Source: Candidatus Bipolaricaulota bacterium
Lineage (GTDB): Bacteria; Bipolaricaulota; Bipolaricaulia; UBA7950; UBA9294
Reading direction: 5' to 3'
NCBI GenBank assembly: GCA_018399865.1
Contig: JAGYNL010000274.1
Span: forward strand, 1 to 24,719
DNA length: 24,719 nucleotides
The notes under the pieces are model-generated. The model did not search any database. It saw only the letters and a list, made by a program, of their open reading frames with translations, and was not told the origin of the DNA. Of the stretch, positions 14,589-21,839 are shown in pieces. Positions within the stretch are counted from its first letter, which is position 1, and each line of letters begins with the position of its first letter. The position numbers and the translations under genes are program-made.

Positions 14589-17282
14589 CTAGGGTTTACT
14601 GAGCTGACAGGCGGCAACCTTAAGTTCTGGGATCTTCGCTGTGGGGTCCAGAACATCGTTGGTAAGCCTGTTTGCTGCTGCCTCAGCGAAGTGAAACGGC
14701 GCGAATACCGATCCTTCCGCCACCCTTTCCGTTATTCTTGCTGTGGTTGTGATCTCGCCGCGTCGGGTGGAGATCCTCACTGGCCCCTCATCCTCTAGGC
14801 CCAGTCGGTGGGCGTCACTTGGGTGAATCTCTGCATAAGCTTTGTTCACAAAGGCGTTTAGTGCTTCCGAGCGCCGACTCATGGTTCCAGTGTGATAATG
14901 GAACAGGATTCGCCCGGTCGAAAGAATGAACGGATAATTGTCGTCTGGCAACTCTGCTGGTGGAATGAAGTCAACAGGATGAAACTTGCCTAAACCACGA
15001 CTGAAGCTTCCCTTGTGTAAGTACACTGTTCCAGGATGATCAACGCTTGTGCATGGCCATTGTAGACCATCTGGGACGAGTCGGTTATGGTTAATTCCTC
15101 CATAGATTGGAGTGTTGGTCGCGATTTCATCCATGATCTCAGCGGCATTGTTGTAACTCATGTGATAGTCGAATAATTCAGCTAGCTTACAGATAATCTC
15201 CCAGTCGGGTAGTGAATCCCCTGGGGCATCGATGACTTTGCGTAGCAGTAACACGCGCCGTTCAGTGTTTGTGAATGTCCCCTCTTTCTCTGCAAATGAA
15301 GCAGCTGGTAGAACAACGTCAGCAAGCTTAGCTGTGTCACTCAAGAAAATATCACTTACAACAAGGAATTCGAGATTGCGCAGGGCTTTCTCTACATGGT
15401 TTAGGTTTGGGTCCGATACCATGGGATTTTCTCCCATGATCACTAGTCCCTTTACCTTGCCTTGCGCGGCAGCGTTCATTATCTCCACAACAGTTAAGCC
15501 AGCATTGGTGGGAAGCTTCACCTGCCAAGCCTTTTCGAACTTTTCCTGAATAGCAGGATCGCTAACTTTCTGGTAGCCTGAGTAGACATTCGGAAGAGCT
15601 CCCAGATCGCACGCACCTTGCACGTTATTTTGGCCACGCAGTGGGTTCACCCCTGTGGCCCATTTACCTATGTTACCAGTAATCATTGCCAAGTTTGCCG
15701 TAGAGAGTACGTTGTCCGTTCCTGTTGTATGCTGGGTAATTCCCATCGAGTAAATCAATGACGAGGCTGGCGCGGTCGCGTAGATCCTTGCTGCCTGTCT
15801 CAGCTTATCTGCCGGTATTCCAGTTATCTGTTCAACCTTCTCTGGTGTGTACTGCTCAACAACTTTCTTGAGATCCTCAAAACCCTCGGTGCGGTCATTA
15901 ATAAACGCTTCGTCCTGCAATCCTTCACTTAGGATGACATTCATCATTCCATTCATCCAGGCAACATCGGTTCCATTAAGCTGCCTTAGCCACAATGTAG
16001 CATCCTTGACGAGGTCGATCCTGCGGGGATCTACGACGATCAGTTTCGCCCCATGCTGATGCACAGCCCTGCGGATAACAGCAGCAATCACTGGATGGGT
16101 CTCGGTTGTGTTAGAGCCAGTAACTAAGATGCATTTGGCATCTTCTAGTTCTGCAATTGAGTTCGTCATGGCGCCTGATCCAAAGGCTGCAGCAAGGCCG
16201 GCCACTGTAGAGGCATGGCATAACCGAGCGCAATGATCAACGTTGTTGGTTCCTATTGCGGCGCGCATGAACTTCTGAAAGAGGTAGTTTTCTTCATTTG
16301 TGCACTTGGCTGAAGCAAGCCCAGCAATGCTATCAGGGCCATGGTCGCGTCTTATTTTGAGAAGGTTTTCCTTGACTACAGATAGAGCTTCCTGCCACGT
16401 TGCTGGCTCTAGAACCCCATTTCGGCGGATAAGAGGAGTTCTCAGACGATCTTCATTGTTGATGTAGGTATGCCCAAAACGCCCCTTGATGCATGTGGAA
16501 CCATAGTTAGGTACTGCGTCTGCGCCTTGCACCTTGACGATTCTGTTATCCTTGAACCACATCTCTAACTGGCATCCAACTCCGCAGTAAGAGCAGGTAG
16601 TCTGAATTTTCTCAACCTCCCAGGCTCGCGGAGCTTGTTGTGGTAGCTTGTCCACGATGGCACCAGTCGGACAAATCTGGATACACTCGCCGCATCCGTC
16701 GCACTCCGATTCTCCCCATACCCCAAAGCCAGCGCTGACAATGGTCTCTGCCCCGCGGTTAGCAAAACTCAGAACGCCCTTGCCTTGTATCTCTTGGCAG
16801 GCCTTGATACAGCGATTGCATACAATGCACTTCGATGAGTCATAAACGAGGACGGGGGAAGAAGTATCCTGCGCGGGAAGCACATGTTCGCGCGCGGCAA
16901 ACTTTCGGCTGCGGTTGTCCAATCCGTACCGGTAAGCGAGATCTTGCAGCTCGCAGTTTCCCGCCGACTGGCAGGTCATGCAGTCACAGTTGTGCTCGGA
17001 GAGCAGAAGGTCTATAAGCATTCGCCGGGTCGATTCTAACTCCTTGTCGAATGCTGTTACCTTCATTCCGTCTGTTACCGTTACTGTACAGGCAGGGATC
17101 AACCCCGGTCGCCCTTCAATCTTCACTACACACAATCGGCATGATCCAGTCACGCTGATCTTTGGGTGGTAGCAGAGACCAGGTATGTCAAATCCTTTAT
17201 CACGTGCCACTTGGAGTAGGTTTGCTCCCGCAGCGGCCTCAATTTTCTGGCCATCGATATAAATCTCTACGTTTGCCATCAT
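14589..17282 (-). CDS. fdhA: Formate dehydrogenase catalytic subunit, NAD-type, Cys active site
   Basis: 897 residues, cytosolic (no Tat signal), similar in layout to the Moorella-type alpha subunit. N-terminal NuoG-like [2Fe-2S] domain: C37, C48, C51, C65. Then a His-ligated cluster H97, C101, C104, C110; two ferredoxin clusters C152-C162 and C194-C204; and the catalytic-domain [4Fe-4S] C230, C233, C237, C264. The active site reads DHCARLCHAST: C355 takes the position that is selenocysteine in E. coli FdhF, next to His356. The C-terminus is a molybdopterin dinucleotide-binding domain. It oxidises formate to CO2 (or the reverse) on a bis-MGD molybdenum or tungsten centre. GGGGAGGAT precedes the ATGATG start; the first ATG overlaps the fdhB stop. 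Confidence 0.95.
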   Translation of the reverse strand: MMANVEIYIDGQKIEAAAGANLLQVARDKGFDIPGLCYHPKISVTGSCRLCVVKIEGRPGLIPACTVTVTDGMKVTAFDKELESTRRMLIDLLLSEHNCDCMTCQSAGNCELQDLAYRYGLDNRSRKFAAREHVLPAQDTSSPVLVYDSSKCIVCNRCIKACQEIQGKGVLSFANRGAETIVSAGFGVWGESECDGCGECIQICPTGAIVDKLPQQAPRAWEVEKIQTTCSYCGVGCQLEMWFKDNRIVKVQGADAVPNYGSTCIKGRFGHTYINNEDRLRTPLIRRNGVLEPATWQEALSVVKENLLKIRRDHGPDSIAGLASAKCTNEENYLFQKFMRAAIGTNNVDHCARLCHASTVAGLAAAFGSGAMTNSIAELEDAKCILVTGSNTTETHPVIAAVIRRAVHQHGAKLIVVDPRRIDLVKDATLWLRQLNGTDVAWMNGMMNVILSEGLQDEAFINDRTEGFEDLKKVVEQYTPEKVEQITGIPADKLRQAARIYATAPASSLIYSMGITQHTTGTDNVLSTANLAMITGNIGKWATGVNPLRGQNNVQGACDLGALPNVYSGYQKVSDPAIQEKFEKAWQVKLPTNAGLTVVEIMNAAAQGKVKGLVIMGENPMVSDPNLNHVEKALRNLEFLVVSDIFLSDTAKLADVVLPAASFAEKEGTFTNTERRVLLLRKVIDAPGDSLPDWEIICKLAELFDYHMSYNNAAEIMDEIATNTPIYGGINHNRLVPDGLQWPCTSVDHPGTVYLHKGSFSRGLGKFHPVDFIPPAELPDDNYPFILSTGRILFHYHTGTMSRRSEALNAFVNKAYAEIHPSDAHRLGLEDEGPVRISTRRGEITTTARITERVAEGSVFAPFHFAEAAANRLTNDVLDPTAKIPELKVAACQLSKP

Positions 17283-19015
17283 AGATCCTCCCCTTTATGA
17301 ACCCCAAGAGAATCACCGAAGTAGTGCGCGGCACTCTTCAGCATTGGATAGGGTGATTGCCCCAAAGGACAGAGGGATGTTTTCTGCATCACTCGTGCTG
17401 TCTCCAGCATAAGGTCTAGAATGCTGTCAGTTTTATCTTCAGTGGCCAGAAGCTCCTCCATCATCTCAACTAATCGAGCCGTGCCCACACGACAAGGAGA
17501 GCATTGACCGCAAGATTCGTGTCGAAAGAAACGAAGGATGTCCAGAATAAGTGAAGCTGGTTGGCACTCCTGGTCAAGAACGAGAACTGCTCCTGATCCG
17601 AGCACTGCTCCATGTGAGCAAAGGCTATCGTAATCCAAGGGTACATCAAGCATATCCTCCCCTAGGAAAACGCCTGCCGCCCCACCAACAAGGGCAACAA
17701 GGAATTGCTGTCCATCTGCTATCCCACCCCCAATTTCGTATATTAACTCACGGAGAGTAGTTCCTAGGGGAGCTTCTGCTACTCCAGTATTTGTTAGGGC
17801 TCCCGATAGCGGGTAGAGCTTGGTACCTGATGCAGAGCCGGCTCCCAATGAGCGGTAAGCATGGCTTCCATCTCTTACGATAATTGGCACATTTGCCAAT
17901 GTTTCCACGTTATTGATGATGGTGGGTTTTCCAAACAGCCCGACGCTTGCTGGGTAAGGTGGACGCAGTCGCGGGAAGCCCCGTTTCCCCTCCATGGACT
18001 CAATTAGGGATGTTTCCTCGCCGCACACATAAGCTCCTGCACCACTATAGATCTCGATATCAAACGAGTAGGACGAACCAAGAATCTTATCTCCCAGATA
18101 ATGTGCACCGCGCGCTTCTTTAAGAGCCTTCTTAAAACTGGCGATTGACTCAGCATACTCGCCACGGATATATATTAACCCCTTGCTGGCTCCCGCGGCA
18201 TAACCAGAAAGAATCATTCCCTCTATCACCAAGTGGGGACAGGCTTCGAGGAGAAAGCGATCCTTAAAAGTGCCCGGCTCGCCTTCATCAGCATTGCAGA
18301 CGAGGTATTTTGGTTCACCAGAGGCGCTTCGTGTAAATTCCCACTTTCGGCCAGTGGGAAAGCCGGCTCCTCCGCGGCCACGAAGTTCCGAGTCCTTAAC
18401 TTCTTGAGTAACTTGCTCAGGGGTCATCTCCGCAAGTGCCATTTTGAGGCCTTGATAAACACCAGCAGCTTCTGCCTTGCTTAGCTCAATATTGTCGCAA
18501 CTTTTCAGCAAGTGTCTCTTGCCAAGTATGGTCGGTAGCTGTTGTCGAGGTAAAACAGCGCCCTTTCCCCTAACTTGATCAAGAATATCTGCCAGATTAT
18601 CGGGGTTCACCGCCGTGTACAATGCGTCATCCACTTCCATTACTGGCGGATTCGAGCATCCTCCAAGGCAACTAGATGCCTCAATTGTGAACTCCCCATC
18701 AGCAGTGGTCTGCCCAATATTTATTCCTAGTTCGTTTGTTAACCTTTTTAGAATGCTGTTGTGGCCATCAATCTGGCAGTTTGGTGATTGGCAAACGCGA
18801 ATAATGTGTCGGCCTCGAGGCTTTTCACTAAGCATGGAATAGAAACTTGCGACCCCGTGAACGAATCCAGTGCTGACCTTGAGATCCTGAGCAAGCTGCG
18901 ACATCGCGTCGCGAGAGATGTAGTTATTTTGTGAGCGCTTTTGTATCTCCAAGAGACGGTCAACTAGACCGGCAGTTGCAGATCTGTGCTCCAGTAAAAC
19001 GACCTCTTTGGTCAT
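17279..19015 (-). CDS. fdhB: Formate dehydrogenase NADH-binding subunit, NuoE-NuoF fusion
   Basis: 578 residues. Residues 1 to about 150 are NuoE-like (thioredoxin-fold [2Fe-2S]; ligands C75, C80, C116, C120 in VCQSPNCQ and CLGGC). The rest is NuoF-like: GRGGAGFPTGRKWEF near 212 (NADH/FMN), CNADEGEPGTFKDR near 240, CGEETSLIESMEG near 331, and [4Fe-4S] ligands C502, C505, C508 (SCGQCSPCRVGT) and C549. It carries electrons between FdhA and NAD(P)+. NuoE and NuoF are more often separate genes; here they are one frame with no extra C-terminal ferredoxin domain. AAGGAGGT is 3 bases from the ATG at 19015, and a strong promoter stands upstream, so this is the first gene of the formate operon. An electron-bifurcating role is possible but not shown. 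Confidence 0.94.
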   Translation of the reverse strand: MTKEVVLLEHRSATAGLVDRLLEIQKRSQNNYISRDAMSQLAQDLKVSTGFVHGVASFYSMLSEKPRGRHIIRVCQSPNCQIDGHNSILKRLTNELGINIGQTTADGEFTIEASSCLGGCSNPPVMEVDDALYTAVNPDNLADILDQVRGKGAVLPRQQLPTILGKRHLLKSCDNIELSKAEAAGVYQGLKMALAEMTPEQVTQEVKDSELRGRGGAGFPTGRKWEFTRSASGEPKYLVCNADEGEPGTFKDRFLLEACPHLVIEGMILSGYAAGASKGLIYIRGEYAESIASFKKALKEARGAHYLGDKILGSSYSFDIEIYSGAGAYVCGEETSLIESMEGKRGFPRLRPPYPASVGLFGKPTIINNVETLANVPIIVRDGSHAYRSLGAGSASGTKLYPLSGALTNTGVAEAPLGTTLRELIYEIGGGIADGQQFLVALVGGAAGVFLGEDMLDVPLDYDSLCSHGAVLGSGAVLVLDQECQPASLILDILRFFRHESCGQCSPCRVGTARLVEMMEELLATEDKTDSILDLMLETARVMQKTSLCPLGQSPYPMLKSAAHYFGDSLGVHKGEDL

Positions 19016-19101
19016 GTTACCTCCTTGTGAAGTCCTAGCTGGCTCTTATGAAGCCAACTTTTGCTCGCTTTCCAAGACAACCCGCAAAAAACAAGTCTAC
19101 T

Positions 19102-19131
19102 ATTAGAAAAGATTAACAGTATGTGTGTCAA
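19102..19131 (-). promoter_or_regulatory. Promoter of the formate operon
   Basis: On the minus strand TTGACA (19131-19126) is separated by 18 bases from TCTAAT (19107-19102): 6/6 and 5/6 matches to the sigma-70 consensus. The transcript would start near 19095, giving an untranslated leader of about 80 bases with a small hairpin (TGGCT/AGCCA, 19040-19056) and a strong ribosome site before fdhB. Confidence 0.7.
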
Positions 19132-19570
19132 ATTGGGTGAATAGAAGGGCAGTAATCTGCACACCTCCATGAAGCAGCCTCATTGCTTCTCCCGGTAGTA
19201 GCCACGTATGCAGATTGTCTTCATCCTGCACTCCTGTGTTACGGCTTGCATGCCTAGTCTTGTAAGCTTAGGCAAAAGTATACGCATCTCTTGCAGTCCT
19301 GCAAGGTCATATGCCAAACCCGGCATTTATGCACGCGATGGCTTTGCAATAATATACGGTTACGAGCAGGAATTATCAGGATTTTTTGGATAAGGCAGGT
19401 ATGGGAAAACTTCTAAGGCAAAGTAATCACAAGCTTGAGTTTACTTGAAAGGATACGTAGGCCTTTTTTTGAGGTTCTCCGCTGTTTTAGGTGGGTAGTT
19501 GTGTGAAACACGCTGCCTCTAGTAGAGAGGTGACAGAGTGATGTGTTATGAGTGAAGGGGAATGAGGAGA
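19132..19570. other. Gene-poor intergenic stretch
   Basis: I see no convincing gene. A 61-codon + frame at 19208-19393 has no ribosome site or recognisable domain. A short near-perfect palindrome CTTGCAG-TC-CTGCAAG lies at 19290-19305. An AAAGG...CCTTTTTTT hairpin near 19446-19470 could be a weak + strand terminator but has no gene before it. The stretch separates the formate promoter from the end of the peptide transporter operon. Confidence 0.4.
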
Positions 19571-19598
19571 GGATTAAGGATTATGGGGTAAGGATTAG
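19571..19598 (+). repeat. G-rich heptad tandem repeat
   Basis: Four consecutive 7-base units: GGATTAA, GGATTAT, GGGGTAA, GGATTAG. The third differs from the others at two positions. The flanking left side is also purine-rich. No coding frame uses it. It could be simple slippage or a protein-binding tract. Confidence 0.6.
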
Positions 19599-19616
19599 GC
19601 TTTCTTGGCAGAAACA

Positions 19617-19710
19617 AACGTGGCAGACATCCCAACGTGGCAGACAAGCTGCTCACGCTACAACAGCATAAACCGGTTCGGATGTAGCGTTCCCCTAGCC
19701 TGGAACGTTG
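19617..19710. repeat. Imperfect palindromic dispersed repeat, copy 1
   Basis: A direct repeat AACGTGGCAGACA occurs at 19617-19629 and 19634-19646 (17-base period). From 19633 to 19710 the sequence is an imperfect palindrome centred on AACCGGTT (19671-19678): outer arms CAACGT/ACGTTG, then CAGACAAG against CTAGCCTG, then ACGCTACA against TGTAGCGT. A nested hairpin CGTTCC/GGAACG with an 8-base loop sits at 19688-19707. Much of it recurs in the opposite orientation at 24568-24719. No transposase is nearby. Confidence 0.7.
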
Positions 19711-19872
19711 AGGTTTTGGCAAAATCAGTCCCGCAGAGGTGCGCAGATAACAATTAACGCATAGTTAACGCAAAAGAGACGGTAATCATTTCTCAGCGGC
19801 TGAAGCGAGCTCAGGAAGCTGGCGCGAGAAGCAGTTTTTTGTAGCAAAATCAACCTGTCCAATGCTCAGCTT
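19711..19872. other. Region downstream of oppC
   Basis: No gene. A duplicated TTAACGCA (19754-19761 and 19765-19772) has an 11-base period. No clear terminator stem with a U-run was found for the minus-strand transporter operon. Confidence 0.35.
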
Positions 19873-20832
19873 TTAGCCTGTTTGGCGGGGATCAAACGCA
19901 TCTCGTACACCATCGCCTAGGAAATTGAATGCAAATAGAGTAACTGATATAGCTATCGCTGGCCACAGAACAAGGTGAAAATGAGAGCGCATTCCAACGT
20001 ACCCTTCGTTCAGCATTGCCCCCCAGCTGGGAGTAGGTGGATTTACTCCTAGACCAATAAAGCTTAGAAATGCCTCGTATAAAATGAACTGCGGGATCTG
20101 AAGTGCTTGTGACACGATGGCTGGCCCGAGTATATTGGGAAATATGTGGCGGAAGATGCGCCGTATAGCCGGCACTCCTATCGCTCGCGCTGCCTCCATG
20201 TACTCCTTCTCTCGCACTGACAATGTCATCCCTCTAATCAGTCGGGCCATTCCAAGCCAAGACGTTATCCCGATCCCAATGAAGATAAATAACATTCCCC
20301 CCATCGAGCGATCTAGGTTTGATAAGAATCCACGGAAAGTCCCGGGCTCTATCACACTGAAGGTTGATTTGAAGTATACCATCAAGAGAATGATTAGTAA
20401 TAGAGTAGGGAAAGCGAACATGATATCCACAAATCGCATCATTATGTTGTCAGTCTTACCGCCCAAAAAGCCAGAAATCAGTCCGTAGCTTACACCAATA
20501 AGGAAACTTGTCAGTGCACCAACAAATGCTGCAGATAGGGAAACACGTGCCCCGTAGATAAGGCGGCTCAGTACATCTCTTCCCATGAAGTCGCATCCCA
20601 TTATGTGTGACGCGTTTGGGGATAGGTAGTTATCACGGATATGACCTTCGGTGTAGCCATAAGGGGCTACCAAGTTAGCCCCAATGGCAACTACTACCAA
20701 GGCGATGACTATAAATCCCCCCACCAGTGCCGCTTTGTTGCGAACAAGGCGTCGCATTGCATCACGCCATAGGCTACGAGGCTTTGGTGTACGAACCTTT
20801 TCTGACCTTATTATTGCCCGTTCAGTGCGCAC
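19873..20832 (-). CDS. Peptide/dipeptide ABC transporter permease, DppC/OppC type
   Basis: 320 residues from a GTG at 20832, preferred because GGAGG stands 9 bases upstream, 20 bases after the oppB stop; a longer ATG start at 20898 would overlap oppB by 47 bases without a ribosome site. After a basic N-terminus comes RRLVRNKAALVGGFIVIALVVV (first membrane segment) and the OppC-type linker PNASHIMGCDFMGRDVLSRLIYGARVSL, a clear signature of this family. The EAA loop for ATPase contact is EAARAIGVPAIRRIFRHIFPN. About six membrane segments in all. The last gene of the operon; no ATPase genes follow, so the energising subunits must come from another locus. Confidence 0.93.
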   Translation of the reverse strand: MRTERAIIRSEKVRTPKPRSLWRDAMRRLVRNKAALVGGFIVIALVVVAIGANLVAPYGYTEGHIRDNYLSPNASHIMGCDFMGRDVLSRLIYGARVSLSAAFVGALTSFLIGVSYGLISGFLGGKTDNIMMRFVDIMFAFPTLLLIILLMVYFKSTFSVIEPGTFRGFLSNLDRSMGGMLFIFIGIGITSWLGMARLIRGMTLSVREKEYMEAARAIGVPAIRRIFRHIFPNILGPAIVSQALQIPQFILYEAFLSFIGLGVNPPTPSWGAMLNEGYVGMRSHFHLVLWPAIAISVTLFAFNFLGDGVRDAFDPRQTG

Positions 20833-20851
20833 TTTTTTCAGCCTCCATTTT

Positions 20852-21769
20852 CTAGTTGTAGCGAATCCTTGGATCCAGAATACCGTAGGAAATATCAACT
20901 GCCATATTCATAAAGACCACTGCCACTGCGAAGATAAGCGTTGTGGCCATGATGACAGGATAATCGCGATTTGTTACACTGGTGACGTAGTATTTACCGA
21001 TTCCAGGAACGGCAAAGATCCTTTCCACGATAATGGACCCGGTCATGATACCGGCAAATGCGGGTCCAGCTATTGTAGATACAGGAATTAGCGCGTTACG
21101 TAATGCATGCTTTAACATAACGGTCAAGCGCTTTACTCCCTTGGCGCGCGCAGTTTGAATATAGTCTTCTCTTATCACCTGTAGCATTGATGCCCTCGTC
21201 AAACGGGCGAAGCTTGCCATGTACGCTGTGCCAAGCGTGATTGCCGGGAGAACTATATGAAGTGGTGTCCCCCAAGTAGCAACAGGTAGCCAGTTAAGCT
21301 TTAGCGCAAATAGCCATATTAACAGGGGCCCGAGAGCCATGTTGGGAATGGATAATCCGAGCATAGAGATGCCCATGGATGAATAATCCGCCCAGGTGTT
21401 CTGTTTAACAGCGCTGATAACCCCCAGCGGGATACCTCCAAGCAAAGCAATAGCAAAGGCTACTGCTCCAAGGGTCGCTGTTACAGGCCACTGCTGTTCA
21501 AGGATGTCATTTACAGTTCGTGACTTATATGATATGGATGGACCAAGATCAAAGCGCAGAAATCCCCACATGTAGTCGATGTACTGCTTCCATAAAGGAT
21601 CATCCAGGTGGTACTTAGCGTCCAGGTTATCAATTATAGCTTGAGGTAGAGCTTTCTCGGCATCAAATGGGCCGCCAGGGACTGAATGCATGAGAAGAAA
21701 AGTGATCATGGAGACAACGAAAATAACAGGAATCAACCATAAAAATCTTCTTACTACGAATTCAAACAT
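20852..21769 (-). CDS. Peptide/dipeptide ABC transporter permease, DppB/OppB type
   Basis: 305 residues from the ATG at 21769 (MFEFVVRRFLWLIPVIFVVS), the standard OppB-type N-terminus, with GGGGG about 8 bases upstream; the in-frame ATG at 21817 lies in the intercistronic hairpin and is unlikely. Diagnostic features are the first membrane segment followed by MHSVPGGPFDAEK, the periplasmic DPLWKQYIDYMWGFLRFDLGPS stretch (given in part), and the EAA loop ARAKGVKRLTVMLKHALRNALIP, which docks the ATPase. It forms the inner-membrane channel with the downstream permease for the substrate delivered by the binding protein encoded upstream. Specificity (peptide, sugar oligomer, nickel) cannot be fixed. 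Confidence 0.94.
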   Translation of the reverse strand: MFEFVVRRFLWLIPVIFVVSMITFLLMHSVPGGPFDAEKALPQAIIDNLDAKYHLDDPLWKQYIDYMWGFLRFDLGPSISYKSRTVNDILEQQWPVTATLGAVAFAIALLGGIPLGVISAVKQNTWADYSSMGISMLGLSIPNMALGPLLIWLFALKLNWLPVATWGTPLHIVLPAITLGTAYMASFARLTRASMLQVIREDYIQTARAKGVKRLTVMLKHALRNALIPVSTIAGPAFAGIMTGSIIVERIFAVPGIGKYYVTSVTNRDYPVIMATTLIFAVAVVFMNMAVDISYGILDPRIRYN

Positions 21770-21792
21770 TATGGTGCCCCCATTTATAAATA

Positions 21793-21814
21793 GGGCAGGG
21801 CCTTTGCCCTGCCC
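21793..21814 (-). terminator. GC-rich intercistronic hairpin between binding-protein and permease genes
   Basis: GGGCAGGGC (21793-21801) and GCCCTGCCC (21806-21814) form a perfect 9-bp all-GC stem with a 4-base loop. In the minus-strand transcript it is followed by TATTTATAAA, an AU-rich but not U-only tail. It is likely a partial terminator or 3' stabiliser that keeps binding-protein mRNA more abundant than permease mRNA, as is usual in such operons. Confidence 0.65.
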
Positions 21815-21839
21815 CATAATTCACATTTATCACTGTTTG

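Noticed and set aside
16391..16405. CTGCCACGTTG inside fdhA as a further copy of the dispersed repeat
   Set aside because: Only 11 bases match, in coding sequence, without the other arms of the element.
19208..19393. 61-codon open frame in the large intergenic gap
   Set aside because: No ribosome binding site, no recognisable domain, low-complexity mixed composition and no partner; best treated as chance.
19754..19772. TTAACGCA pair with 11-base period as a response-regulator site
   Set aside because: Two short copies in AT-rich DNA downstream of an operon, with no promoter or regulator nearby.
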